64,000 bases of DNA from Nitrospira sp. (GTDB lineage: Bacteria; Nitrospirota; Nitrospiria; Nitrospirales; Nitrospiraceae): positions 186,001-250,000 of the forward strand of contig JADJXO010000003.1 of assembly GCA_016715825.1 (NCBI GenBank). Direction: 5' to 3'. Numbering within the stretch: position 1 is the stretch's first letter; every line of letters begins with the position of its first letter. The notes under the pieces are model-generated. The model saw only the letters and a list, made by a program, of their open reading frames with translations, was not told where the DNA came from and ran no database searches. The position numbers were made by a program, and so were the translations under genes. Below are positions 7,474 through 15,808 of the stretch, piece by piece.

Positions 7474-9000
7474 ATGCGCCTTTTTGGCATCGAAACTGAG
7501 TACGGGATCACGAGGGATGACGTAGCGGAAGTCGATCCGGTCGTCGAATCCATGGAATTGGTGCGGGCTCATCTGGAAGCCTCATTTAAGCGACGTTGGG
7601 ATTACGCCGGCGAAGATCCGCATGAAGATGCCCGTGGGTTTCGTGTCTCGGGCTTGCAACAGGATCGAGAGGAAGATGAGTTTGCAACACGTGATGCTCA
7701 TCGTCCGTTTTCCTTCCATGACATGAAGAGTGACCTCGTGTTGCCCAATGGGGCCCGGTTTTACAATGACCACACCCATCCAGAATATTCCACACCCGAG
7801 TGTCGGACACTCAAAGACCTGGTGGCTCAGGATCGCGCGGGCGAACGCGTCCTCCTACGTGCCGCCCAGCGGCGCAATAAGGTCCTGGGTGGAGATCATG
7901 TCCGACTCTACAAGAACAACACGGATTTCCACGGACACAGTTATGGTTGTCACGACAACTATCTCGTCGCACGGTCTATTCCCTTTCCCAATCTCGTCGC
8001 CGGGCTGGTGCCGTTCCTGGTGAGCCGTCAGGTTATCGCCGGTGCGGGGAAGGTCGGGACTGAAGCACAGGAGTCGGGATATGTTCCAGGACGGTATCAA
8101 CTCTCTCAACGTGCCGACTTTATGGAGGCGGAGTTAGGCGTCGATACCATGCACAATCGGCCGATTCTCAATACGAGAGATGAGCCCCATGCGGATCGTG
8201 AGAAATATCGCCGCCTCCATCTCATCATCGGTGATGCGAACATGTGTGAGTATGCGACGGCGCTCAAGGTTGGGACGACACAGCTGGTTCTGGATCTCAT
8301 CGAACGTGGTGCGGCACCGGTGTGTGAACTCGATCACCCTGTGACCGCGGTGAAACAGTTGTCGCGCGATCCTGACCTCAAGACGGTCGTCACGCTTAGA
8401 GATGGCCGGAAACTCTCGGCATTGGATATTCAGGAATTGTTTTGCGAATCCGCGAGCCGGATATTTTCAGGTACCGACGAAGAGATTGATTGGTTGTTGA
8501 GAGAATGGTCCGAGGCCTTGAGCCTGTTGTCGCAAGACCGCTCACGGTTGGTCGGCAAATTGGATTGGGTGACCAAACAGTGGTTACTCGAGAGCTTTAT
8601 GCGGGAAGAGCAGATTGGTTGGGATGATCCTTGGTTGGCCAGCTTAGACTTGGAGTATCATAATGTACATCCCGAACAAGGTCTTTACCTGGGATTGGAA
8701 GCCGAAGGAAAAGCATGGCGGATGACCACCGACGAAGCGATCGAAGAGGCTATGTGGAACGGTCCAACAGATACCCGTGGCGGATTGAGGGGGCTTTGTG
8801 TTCAGCGGTTTCCTGATCAGATCAAGTCGATGCAGTGGGAGCGCATTCAGTTTACCGGCGGAATACGTTCTCGTAGTTTGGACATGGGAGATCTCTTCGA
8901 TCCGAAAGAAGTTCGAGAATGTGCACATATCTTTCAAGTGGCCAGCTCGCCGAGTGACGCGTTGGCGGCGTGGAGTCACAGAAAGGATAGGGCGATATGA
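7474..9000 (+). CDS. dop: Dop, Pup deamidase/depupylase
   Basis: A 508-residue carboxylate-amine-ligase-fold enzyme, paralogous to PafA in this locus. Opening motif FGIETEYGI, then RWDYAGEDP and the long Dop loop (about 60-88) that distinguishes Dop from PafA, then LPNGARFYNDHTHPEYSTPEC, where the Asp corresponds to the catalytic Asp94/95 of known Dop. Further blocks LYKNNTD, GCHDNYL, NTRDEPHAD and DANMCEYATALKLG-type are all present. Dop deamidates Gln-ending Pup and removes Pup from substrates. Since the Pup here already ends in Glu, depupylation is the likely main task (inference). It ends on ATGA shared with pup. The 95-base gap after arc holds no convincing promoter. Confidence 0.93.
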   Translation: MRLFGIETEYGITRDDVAEVDPVVESMELVRAHLEASFKRRWDYAGEDPHEDARGFRVSGLQQDREEDEFATRDAHRPFSFHDMKSDLVLPNGARFYNDHTHPEYSTPECRTLKDLVAQDRAGERVLLRAAQRRNKVLGGDHVRLYKNNTDFHGHSYGCHDNYLVARSIPFPNLVAGLVPFLVSRQVIAGAGKVGTEAQESGYVPGRYQLSQRADFMEAELGVDTMHNRPILNTRDEPHADREKYRRLHLIIGDANMCEYATALKVGTTQLVLDLIERGAAPVCELDHPVTAVKQLSRDPDLKTVVTLRDGRKLSALDIQELFCESASRIFSGTDEEIDWLLREWSEALSLLSQDRSRLVGKLDWVTKQWLLESFMREEQIGWDDPWLASLDLEYHNVHPEQGLYLGLEAEGKAWRMTTDEAIEEAMWNGPTDTRGGLRGLCVQRFPDQIKSMQWERIQFTGGIRSRSLDMGDLFDPKEVRECAHIFQVASSPSDALAAWSHRKDRAI

Positions 9001-9188
9001 ACCAGAGTACGATGCCGGAACGCCGTGAAGGACCGGTCGATCCCATGCCTCAATCACCTCGTCCTGAAGAGGGAGGTGGGCCACGACGCCAGGAGACTGG
9101 GTCGCCGGAGAAGGAGAATCTCATGAAGCGGATGCGCAAAGTCGATCCGAAACAAGCGGAGCGGTACCGGCAACGGACAGGGGAATAA
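8997..9188 (+). CDS. pup: Pup-like protein modifier (UBact)
   Basis: A 63-residue, Pro/Gly/Glu-rich, probably disordered protein, ending RYRQRTGE. Placement between dop and prcB, size and the C-terminal Gly-Glu identify it as the prokaryotic ubiquitin-like protein; in Nitrospira this version has been named UBact. The C-terminal half (KENLMKRMRKVDPKQAERY) is the likely helix that docks on the ATPase coiled coil and on the ligase. Unlike actinobacterial Pup (GGQ, with Gln deamidated by Dop) it is encoded ready for ligation with a terminal Glu and has Thr-Gly before it. The ATG overlaps the dop stop as ATGA. The Lys of target proteins is joined to the terminal Glu side chain by PafA (established for Pup). 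Confidence 0.9.
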   Translation: MNQSTMPERREGPVDPMPQSPRPEEGGGPRRQETGSPEKENLMKRMRKVDPKQAERYRQRTGE

Positions 9189-9291
9189 GCTGAAGCGTAA
9201 AAAGTGATGGGTAGAACGTTGGTGAGGAATGCGGCTATTCGGCAAGCCATAAACCTTATACTTTTCACGTGTCACCTTTCACGGGGTAACA

Positions 9292-10065
9292 ATGGGCATG
9301 CAGGGCGATTTCTATCAAGTGTTGAAGGAACAAGGATATGTGTTGGGAGTGTCGGGGGAGGCCGGAGCACATCAGCACCTGACAACCGCGACCACGATCC
9401 TCGCGTTCAAGTACCTTGACGGTGTTTTGGTCGCAGGAGATCGTCGTGCGACAGCCGGCAATTTGGTGATGTACGACCGTACCGACAAGGTGTTGGAGAT
9501 CGACCGCCACAGCGTCATGGCGATCGCCGGAGTACCGGCTACGGCGTATGAAATGGCGCGCATCCTCGAACATTCTTTCAAGTACTACCGGCGAACGCAA
9601 CTACAGGAACTCAGTTTTGAGGGAAAGCTGCGAGCGCTCTCCAAGCTGCTGAAGGAAAATATTCCTGCAGCCTTAGCCGGCACCGGGGCCGTCGTACCGA
9701 TTTTTGCCGGCTACGATTCCGAACACGATGCCGCCAAGATCTATTTCTATGACATCCTCGGTGCGGAATTTGAAGGAGTCGAATACGCGGTATCCGGATC
9801 CGGCTCACCGACCATTCGCGGCATCCTTCATTATGTGAATACATGGGGAGAACAGCCACTGAGTGAGATGCCTGAGGAACAGGCGACTGTGCAGGCATTG
9901 CGGCTGTTGACCAGTGCTGCGGAATTCGACAGTGCAACAGGCGGGGTTAATCGCGATGCCAATCTTTATCCGGTCGTCAAGTTCATCACGACAGCCGGCG
10001 TGAGGACGATACCGGATTCTCAGCTCCGGTCGCTGTTCGAATTGAATGTTTGTCGAGGTCTGTAA
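9292..10065 (+). CDS. prcB: 20S proteasome beta subunit
   Basis: A 257-residue catalytic subunit. A propeptide of about 33 residues precedes the nucleophile: alignment by motif puts Thr34 (ATTILAFKYLDG) as N-terminal residue after self-processing. The supporting residues Asp and Arg in AGDRRATAGN and Lys in YDRTDKVLEID are present. The processing junction is Ala-Thr rather than the usual Gly-Thr. Later blocks (SGSGSPTIRGIL, AAEFDSATGG) fit bacterial PrcB. Two heptameric beta rings form the proteolytic chamber. It lies 103 bases after pup, with no clear promoter or strong ribosome site, and 12 bases before prcA. Confidence 0.93.
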   Translation: MGMQGDFYQVLKEQGYVLGVSGEAGAHQHLTTATTILAFKYLDGVLVAGDRRATAGNLVMYDRTDKVLEIDRHSVMAIAGVPATAYEMARILEHSFKYYRRTQLQELSFEGKLRALSKLLKENIPAALAGTGAVVPIFAGYDSEHDAAKIYFYDILGAEFEGVEYAVSGSGSPTIRGILHYVNTWGEQPLSEMPEEQATVQALRLLTSAAEFDSATGGVNRDANLYPVVKFITTAGVRTIPDSQLRSLFELNVCRGL

Positions 10066-10077
10066 GGATCATTCCAG

Positions 10078-10887
10078 ATGTATGAAGAACCGTATCGATG
10101 GATCGAAGCGATAGGAAATCGTCGACAGTATCTCGATGGTCAGTTTCGACAAGGGAGTCCGGTCATCGGAATCGGGTGGGACGCGGGCATTTTGCTCATG
10201 ACCACAAGCAAGGGAACGCCCAAGTTGTACGAAATCTACGACCGTCTTGCCTTGGGTGGGATGGGGCATCCGGCTGATCTTGAGAAGCTGCGCTTCCATC
10301 TCTTGGAAATGGCGCACGTGGAAGGATTCAATCGCTCGCCGTCTGATGTGACAGGGGGCCGCATAGTGAAATATGGCATTGCACCGGTGATTAAGCAGGC
10401 GTTTGAAGAGGTGTTCAAAGCCCCTTTCATCGTGAAGATCTTGTTAGCTGAGCTCGGCCAGAAAGTCGAGAAAGATCGTTTTTTAACGGTCAACTTTGAC
10501 GGGACCTTCGAAGAGAAGAGTCAGTACGCGGTGCTGGCGGCTTCACCAGCGATCGAGCAGGAGATGGCGGCGTATTTGCGGCAACAGTCCGTCGTCTCTT
10601 TGGAACAAGCCGTCAATGTGGCGGTGTGCTCCTGGGCTGTCGGGGATCGAGCGCAACGTCAGACACTCGAAGAATCCAGAGATCAGCTTAAAGGTCAGGA
10701 TGCCCCAGCTCGGCTTGCAAGCGATTCTGACCTGCTGTATGAGCATATACGTCAATGCATGCATGGCATGACGATCGAATGCGCCCTGCTTGATCGTCAT
10801 GTGCCAGTCTCCTCGAAATATCGTGCACTTGCGCCTGATGAGCTGGAGCGGTTGTTACCCAACGATCTCGGTCATCCAACCACGTAG
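10078..10887 (+). CDS. prcA: 20S proteasome alpha subunit
   Basis: A 269-residue subunit forming the outer rings that gate the chamber and bind the ATPase. It lacks the catalytic Thr, as expected. Matches to bacterial PrcA include the N-terminal helix region (RRQYLDGQFRQGSPVIGIGW), KLYEIYDRLALGGMGHPADLEKLR and TVNFDGTFEE. The Asp/Glu-containing C-terminal tail (PDELERLLPNDLGHPTT) is longer than core folds need. A clear ribosome site (AAGGA) stands 10 bases before the ATG. Five bases separate its stop from the pafA start, so the pair is surely co-transcribed. Confidence 0.92.
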   Translation: MYEEPYRWIEAIGNRRQYLDGQFRQGSPVIGIGWDAGILLMTTSKGTPKLYEIYDRLALGGMGHPADLEKLRFHLLEMAHVEGFNRSPSDVTGGRIVKYGIAPVIKQAFEEVFKAPFIVKILLAELGQKVEKDRFLTVNFDGTFEEKSQYAVLAASPAIEQEMAAYLRQQSVVSLEQAVNVAVCSWAVGDRAQRQTLEESRDQLKGQDAPARLASDSDLLYEHIRQCMHGMTIECALLDRHVPVSSKYRALAPDELERLLPNDLGHPTT

Positions 10888-10891
10888 TCTG

Positions 10892-12379
10892 ATGTTGAAT
10901 CGTATTTTCGGCCTTGAAACCGAATATGGCCTAGTGATTCACGAAGATCGGCCCGACCATTCGCCGACCTGGTTTGCCCACAAGATACGCGATCATCTGT
11001 TCCATATTCAGCGGCGGGGCGTGCTTGATCTCCATCACAGAGGGCATGATGAACCTCCTGGGAATGGAGGCTTTCTCGCGAATGCCGGTAGAATGTATCT
11101 TGATATGGGACATTTGGAGTATGCCTCGCCCGAATGTCATTCGCTCACCGACCTTGTTGCCTCAGACCGTGCTGGGGATCGTTTGTTGCAGCAAGCAATC
11201 GAGGATCTTGGCTTTTCCGATCATGTGTCGCTGATCAAAAACAATATTGATCACGAAACAGATGCGACGTTCGGTTCGCATGAGAATTACCTTGTGTCCC
11301 GTCGGTTTCCGTTCTCACGGAGAGGCATGGCTCCACTGGTGGCCCATCTTGTGACTCGACAGATTTTCACCGGCTCGGGGCGTGTCGGTTCCGCTGCCCC
11401 GCAGGATGCTTGGATTCAGGTGGATCGGTTAATCATTCCGAGGGCTGCCCTGAGCGCCGGCGCGGTGACAAATCTGCCCTTTCAAATCTCTCAACGGGCT
11501 GATTTCATCGTGAACGATTTTTTCGAATGGGTACAGCACAATCGGGCGATTGTGAATACGAGAGATGAGCCGTTGGCCGATCCCAATCAGTACCGGCGCA
11601 TTCATCTGCTGCTGGGTGATTCAAACATGACGGAATATGCGACCGCGTTGAAGTTAGGAACGAGCGGACTGGTCCTGCAACTGATTGAGGAGGGACATGC
11701 ACCTCAAGAATTGGAAATCGATGAACCGGTCGAAGCGCTCCAGGAGATTTCGCAGGACCAAAAGCGACAGTGGTTGGTTCAACTCCGTTCACGGAAGACG
11801 ATGTCGGCTTTGGACATTCAAGAACAGCTTCTTGATGCGGCGACGCAGTATTGTAAAGGGCAGGACGAAGAAACAGATTGGGTCCTGACTCAATGGGAAG
11901 CGGTGCTTCGAGATCTCCGGGGGGATTATCAGAAGCTCGTAGGGCGTGTGGATTGGGCCTCCAAGCTGTGGCTGTTGGAATGCTTTCGAGAGGCCGAAGG
12001 TCTTGACTGGCACGATCCACTGGTGAAGAGTTTGGACCTGGAGTACCATAACCTCAATCCAACAAAAGGACTGTTCTATGGGCTTCTGGAAGAGGGGCGT
12101 GTCCCGCGAGTGACAACGGATACATTGATTGGACTCGCCATGGACCAGGCACCTAAGAACACGAGGGCCTATGGGCGGAGTGAACTCGTCAAGCAGCTGC
12201 TCGGTTCCTTGTCTGGGAGCGATTCCGAGCCGTTGGCCGATTCAGAACGACTGTTTCCTCCCTATGTCATCAATTGGTCGATTTTCCAGGTGCGCGGTCG
12301 GGCGCCGTTTCCCATGCCAGATCCATTCAAAACCTATATTGAAGACGTTCGCACCCACCTTCAGAATGTGATCGCCTAG
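10892..12379 (+). CDS. pafA: PafA, Pup-protein ligase
   Basis: A 495-residue ligase that activates the C-terminal Glu of Pup as a gamma-glutamyl phosphate with ATP and joins it to substrate lysines. Visible: FGLETEYGLV at the N-terminus (Mg/ATP-binding Glu), MYLDMGHLEYASPEC with the catalytic Asp, LIKNNIDHE, GSHENYLVSRRFPF, NTRDEPLADPNQYRR and LGDSNMTEYATALKLG. It has no Dop loop, which separates it from the paralogue at 7474-9000. The ATG at 10892 is five bases after prcA; an open frame extends further upstream but inside prcA. Last gene of the proteasome locus; the next gene is convergent and the 87-base gap holds no clear hairpin terminator. Confidence 0.93.
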   Translation: MLNRIFGLETEYGLVIHEDRPDHSPTWFAHKIRDHLFHIQRRGVLDLHHRGHDEPPGNGGFLANAGRMYLDMGHLEYASPECHSLTDLVASDRAGDRLLQQAIEDLGFSDHVSLIKNNIDHETDATFGSHENYLVSRRFPFSRRGMAPLVAHLVTRQIFTGSGRVGSAAPQDAWIQVDRLIIPRAALSAGAVTNLPFQISQRADFIVNDFFEWVQHNRAIVNTRDEPLADPNQYRRIHLLLGDSNMTEYATALKLGTSGLVLQLIEEGHAPQELEIDEPVEALQEISQDQKRQWLVQLRSRKTMSALDIQEQLLDAATQYCKGQDEETDWVLTQWEAVLRDLRGDYQKLVGRVDWASKLWLLECFREAEGLDWHDPLVKSLDLEYHNLNPTKGLFYGLLEEGRVPRVTTDTLIGLAMDQAPKNTRAYGRSELVKQLLGSLSGSDSEPLADSERLFPPYVINWSIFQVRGRAPFPMPDPFKTYIEDVRTHLQNVIA

Positions 12380-12466
12380 AACACCAAAATTCAGAAGAGC
12401 AGGGTTCTTTCCCGATAATGCAGAGCAGGATGGGTCTCCCCGGGGTTACCGTCCACGGCAACTTCG

Positions 12467-13453
12467 TTAAACTCCTCTCCCCAAAAAATCTACGATCCGG
12501 TTCTCAGCCCAGTAGGAGTCCTCTCCGTTTCGGCTACGATGGAAAAAGCCACAGTGCCCTCCGTAGCGAGGGGCCACCAGGACGATTTGTGGATTGCGTT
12601 GGATTTTCGTATCCGTGAACATGGAGAACGGAATGAACGGGTCATCCTGTGCCGTGACGATCAGGGTGGGAACGGTAATCGCGTCGAGCACGTGGCGCGC
12701 TCCGGCCCGATTGTAGTAGTCGGCGCCGTCTCGATAGCCGCCGTCCCTTGCGGTATACCGGTCATCAAACTCGCTGATGGTCGTGATCTGATCAAGTATC
12801 GAGAGATCCCATTTACCCGGGAACAGAGCCGCTTTGCGGCGGAGCCGTGATTTCAATCTCGTCACAAAGTGACGGTGATAAATCCAATTGCGCGGCTCTT
12901 CCAGCGCACGGGCGCAGATTGTTGGATCAATGTTTGGACAGACAGCGGCCACTCCAGCGAGGGCCGGCATGCTCTGCCCGCTTTCTCCGGCGGCCTTAAG
13001 AACAAGGTTTCCGCCCATGGAATACCCAACCAGCCAGATACGGTCGAGACCATCGTGGTGAATGAGCTCGTCGACGATCGCGTGATAGTCCCCGCTTAAA
13101 CCACTGTTATAGAGCGTTGGCGAAAGATGTTCTGTTCCCCCGCAGGTGCGTTGATTCATACGGATAATGTTGAACCCGATCCGATAGGCCTTTGCGGCGA
13201 TGCCTCGGATGTAGCGCGATTCGCTGCAACCTTCGAGACCATGAACCAAGACCGCCGTTGGAGAGGCGTGGCGATCCATTTGCCAGTGGCAGTACCCTTT
13301 CACTTGTGTATGCGAAGCGACCCTGAACAACCGTTCTTCCTGGGGCAATCCAGTCAGTGACGTATCCCTTGGCCAGTAACGAGGTACGAGGGTCATGAGA
13401 TGCGCGTTGTGGAGAGGAAACGGAGGGTTAAAGGATGAGGTGAGTTCTGTCAT
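12467..13453 (-). CDS. YheT-like alpha/beta hydrolase
   Basis: A 328-residue hydrolase of the AB_hydrolase-4 / YheT group. The N-terminal block with HLMTLVPRYWPR, the oxyanion-loop region VLVHGLEGCSES, the nucleophile elbow GYSMGGN, an Asp in TAQDDPF and a His in YGGHCGFF give a complete triad. Close relatives are carboxylesterases of unknown natural substrate. The ATG at 13451-13453 is preferred to a TTG five codons earlier. Convergent with pafA and divergent from the aldolase gene; no operon partner. Confidence 0.85.
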   Translation of the reverse strand: MTELTSSFNPPFPLHNAHLMTLVPRYWPRDTSLTGLPQEERLFRVASHTQVKGYCHWQMDRHASPTAVLVHGLEGCSESRYIRGIAAKAYRIGFNIIRMNQRTCGGTEHLSPTLYNSGLSGDYHAIVDELIHHDGLDRIWLVGYSMGGNLVLKAAGESGQSMPALAGVAAVCPNIDPTICARALEEPRNWIYHRHFVTRLKSRLRRKAALFPGKWDLSILDQITTISEFDDRYTARDGGYRDGADYYNRAGARHVLDAITVPTLIVTAQDDPFIPFSMFTDTKIQRNPQIVLVAPRYGGHCGFFHRSRNGEDSYWAENRIVDFLGRGV

Positions 13454-13598
13454 GGTGTAATGGATCAAGGGAGTCAGTATGGTAGGGTGTGGTCCGTCAC
13501 GGTATGGATCTCACGGGAAACCTGTTCGTCGCCTTTACTGAGCTGGTACAGAGAAGAGATCAAAAGTACAAGCATATCGCTATTCTAAAGGAGGAAAC

Positions 13599-14222
13599 AT
13601 GCTCACGGCTATCGGGGATGTGATGAGACGCTGTTATGAGAGAGGATGGATTACGACTAGAGACGGCAATATCAGTATGAAGAAACGAGAAGGGAAGTAT
13701 CTCTATATCACCCCATCGGGTTGGCGAAAGACGATCGTTCATCCTGAGCATGTGATAAGGCTTGAGATCGTCAGTGATCCAGTGACAGGCCTGAAGATTC
13801 CGAAGGTGGGGGCAGAACAGAAACCCTCAGGCGAATTGTGGATGCACTGGAACCTTCAGCGGGATTCAAAGAAAACAAGAACCGTCGTACACGTGCATGC
13901 CACGCATGTTGTGGCGGCGATCTATGCCGGGATTGACCTCCAGGCTATCAGTGCGGAATTCCCTGAAATCTCGCGATATACGAGAGTGGGGCCAACCGTT
14001 TCTGCATTTCCGGCGCTGTCGCGTCAATTGGCGGACGCCACGGCGGAGTGTTTGGGAGTTCGTGAAGACGGGACACTTGCGTTCGATATCGTCGGGCAGG
14101 CGAATCACGGAGTCTGTGCCGTAGCCATGGATCCCTGGGCAGCCTTCGAGCACATTGAACGGCTCGATCATATCTGCGAGATCGTCCTGAAAAGTGGGAT
14201 TGGTGCCCGAAGAGCAGGCTGA
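13599..14222 (+). CDS. Class II aldolase/adducin family protein
   Basis: A 207-residue protein of the zinc-dependent class II aldolase fold. Seen are the phosphate-binding GNISMKK and TPSGWRK, the acidic residue in PSGELWMHW, the metal-binding His pair in VVHVHATHV and a third His in QANHGVCAV. Length fits fuculose-phosphate aldolase, ribulose-phosphate epimerase and MtnB-type dehydratase; the sequence alone does not choose between them. A very strong ribosome site (AAAGGAGG) stands 7 bases before the ATG. It appears to be a single-gene unit, followed by a tRNA gene on the other strand. Confidence 0.82.
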   Translation: MLTAIGDVMRRCYERGWITTRDGNISMKKREGKYLYITPSGWRKTIVHPEHVIRLEIVSDPVTGLKIPKVGAEQKPSGELWMHWNLQRDSKKTRTVVHVHATHVVAAIYAGIDLQAISAEFPEISRYTRVGPTVSAFPALSRQLADATAECLGVREDGTLAFDIVGQANHGVCAVAMDPWAAFEHIERLDHICEIVLKSGIGARRAG

Positions 14223-14300
14223 TTAACCATTTCTACGGATGAATCCCATATGAATTGACCTAGGCGTGATTGGGCATCAGGTGAGGGAATTTTGATACGC

Positions 14301-14376
14301 TGGCTCCCCGGGCAGGACTCGAACCTGCGACCAGCCGGTTAACAGCCGGCTGCTCTACCAACTGAGCTACCGGGGA
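14301..14376 (-). tRNA. tRNA-Asn (anticodon GTT)
   Basis: A complete 76-nt cloverleaf on the minus strand: acceptor TCCCCGG paired with CCGGGGA, discriminator G and encoded CCA; D-arm GCTC..GAGC; anticodon stem CCGGC/GCCGG with loop reading GTT; T-arm with GGTTCGAGTCC. The GTT anticodon decodes Asn codons. Confidence 0.95.
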
Positions 14377-14438
14377 ACAAGGATTTATCTGAAAGAGAAA
14401 TGTATTCTAGCAAAACTTATTGTGGAATAGGGAAGTTT

Positions 14439-14708
14439 TTAAATGTCGAAATCGTCTGTTTCATCGTCGTCTGACGTCGCGTCAGTATTGCCTTTTGCCA
14501 TCGAGGCGTAATGTTTAGCCCAGGTCAAATACAGGTTTCCGCTGTCTCGCATCGTGTCGGCAGCTTTCATAAGCTTTTCTGCAAGCTCGGGGTCTTTGCC
14601 CGTTGCGTGGATCAACGTCGCCTGTTGCTCGATGGCGACTGGGTATTGGTTGATCAAGGCAGCAATATCAGCCAATAGTTCGTCGAGGGTGTTATCTTCG
14701 CTGTCCAT
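14439..14708 (-). CDS. Small conserved-looking hypothetical protein
   Basis: An 89-residue, strongly acidic and probably all-helical protein (DELLADIAALINQYP, DPELAEKLMKAADTMRDSG), ending in a run of Asp/Glu/Thr (DDDETDDFDI). No signal peptide, cysteine motif or known domain. It lies behind the oxidoreductase operon on the same strand, but a strong terminator sits between the two, so it is likely expressed separately. Function unknown. Confidence 0.6.
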   Translation of the reverse strand: MDSEDNTLDELLADIAALINQYPVAIEQQATLIHATGKDPELAEKLMKAADTMRDSGNLYLTWAKHYASMAKGNTDATSDDDETDDFDI

Positions 14709-14731
14709 CCCGTGGCTCCCATGGTTGCAAT

Positions 14732-14767
14732 AAAAAGCCCCATAGCGAGGGCGCTATGGGGCTTTTT
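14732..14767. terminator. Bidirectional rho-independent terminator
   Basis: A perfect 16-bp inverted repeat (AAAAAGCCCCATAGCG and its complement) with a 4-nt loop, giving a U-run on either strand. It ends the five-subunit oxidoreductase operon, whose stop is at 14786, and separates it from the small acidic gene. Confidence 0.9.
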
Positions 14768-14785
14768 CAAGTCCAGCCTGACTGG

Positions 14786-15064
14786 CTAGCCTTGATAGGC
14801 TTGACCGAGTGCAGCTGACTCACCCTTCTTGGTCATCAGTTGTCCCGTAGCACTGACGGCCTGCATGCTGATGGCAAAATGTTTGGCTGCGTCACAGACG
14901 ATCACACAGAGCTCGCAACCTTTGCAGCGATCAATCGTGACTTCCGCAACCATCTTACTAGTATTCAAGTCCAGGCAGTTCGCCTCCGGGCAATACATGA
15001 TGCAGAGACGGCATCCCTTCTTGGCGGTACACTTTTCATCGATGACTTGCGCAACATTATACAT
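14786..15064 (-). CDS. porD: 2-oxoacid:ferredoxin oxidoreductase, ferredoxin (delta) subunit
   Basis: A 92-residue protein with two cysteine clusters for [4Fe-4S] centres: C-x5-C-x2-C-x3-C-P (residues 11-25) and C-x2-C-x2-C-x3-C (residues 45-55, followed by Asp where Pro is usual). It carries electrons between the thiamine-diphosphate subunit and ferredoxin. Last gene of the operon. Whether the complex works on pyruvate or 2-oxoglutarate cannot be decided from sequence, so the por symbols used for this operon are provisional. Confidence 0.8.
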   Translation of the reverse strand: MYNVAQVIDEKCTAKKGCRLCIMYCPEANCLDLNTSKMVAEVTIDRCKGCELCVIVCDAAKHFAISMQAVSATGQLMTKKGESAALGQAYQG

Positions 15065-15082
15065 GCAACGTCATTCCTTCTC

Positions 15083-15790
15083 TTAAGCAGCGACAGCTGG
15101 ATTTCCGACTCGCAGCTCAACCTTGTTCTTGTCGGCCCATTCGCTGGCAATTTCGTACGCGGCTTTCACGGTGGCCAAGTTCTTGGCCAACAGCATTTCC
15201 TTCTTGGCAAATTTCTTCTTGATGGCCTCGTCCAGTGAAGCAGTTCCTCCTGAAGCCACAAACTTTTTCCCAAAGCGTTCCTGGAGCGCCCCATCAAGGG
15301 CTTCCATCGAGACACACTTGGTGATACCCGACACGGAGCCGATCATCGCCATATTCGTCGATAGCTCAGTGCCAGCCACTTCAATGGCTAACTCGGTGCC
15401 CGCGATGTAGAATACGGCCACGTTTAACTCTTTGAGCCGCTCCACATCCTCGTCGGACAACAACGGTTCGGCAGAGTTGATAACGACGACACCGCCTTCC
15501 TTGACTCCAGAATAAAAAGGCATGGTGTAACTTTTCCCCATGGTGATGACCTGGGGATGAAAGACTTGAATGACATCGGGAAACACTAATTCCCCGCGGT
15601 CATAGATCCGCTCGATACCGATCCGACAGTAACTCTCGGCCGGTGCCATACGCTTCTCAGCACCAAAGAATGGGTTGGAAATAGAGAACTTACCGTCCCG
15701 GTTGGCAGCCATGGCTAAGACGTGTGCGGCAGTAACCGCACCCTGTCCCCCTAAGCCGGACATCCGGATATTCAATCGTCTTTTTATCAT
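15083..15790 (-). CDS. porG: 2-oxoacid:ferredoxin oxidoreductase, gamma subunit
   Basis: A 235-residue subunit recognised by the glycine-rich opening RMSGLGGQGAVTAAHVLA and by ESYCRIG and PDVIQVFHP, all typical of the gamma domain that binds coenzyme A in this enzyme superfamily. It has an additional lysine-rich C-terminal helical region (EAIKKKFAKKEMLLAKNLATV) present in Nitrospira/Aquificales-type five-subunit enzymes. It lies 18 bases from the beta subunit and 18 bases from the ferredoxin subunit. Confidence 0.85.
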   Translation of the reverse strand: MIKRRLNIRMSGLGGQGAVTAAHVLAMAANRDGKFSISNPFFGAEKRMAPAESYCRIGIERIYDRGELVFPDVIQVFHPQVITMGKSYTMPFYSGVKEGGVVVINSAEPLLSDEDVERLKELNVAVFYIAGTELAIEVAGTELSTNMAMIGSVSGITKCVSMEALDGALQERFGKKFVASGGTASLDEAIKKKFAKKEMLLAKNLATVKAAYEIASEWADKNKVELRVGNPAVAA

Positions 15791-15808
15791 ATCGAACCTC
15801 CGGTCTAA

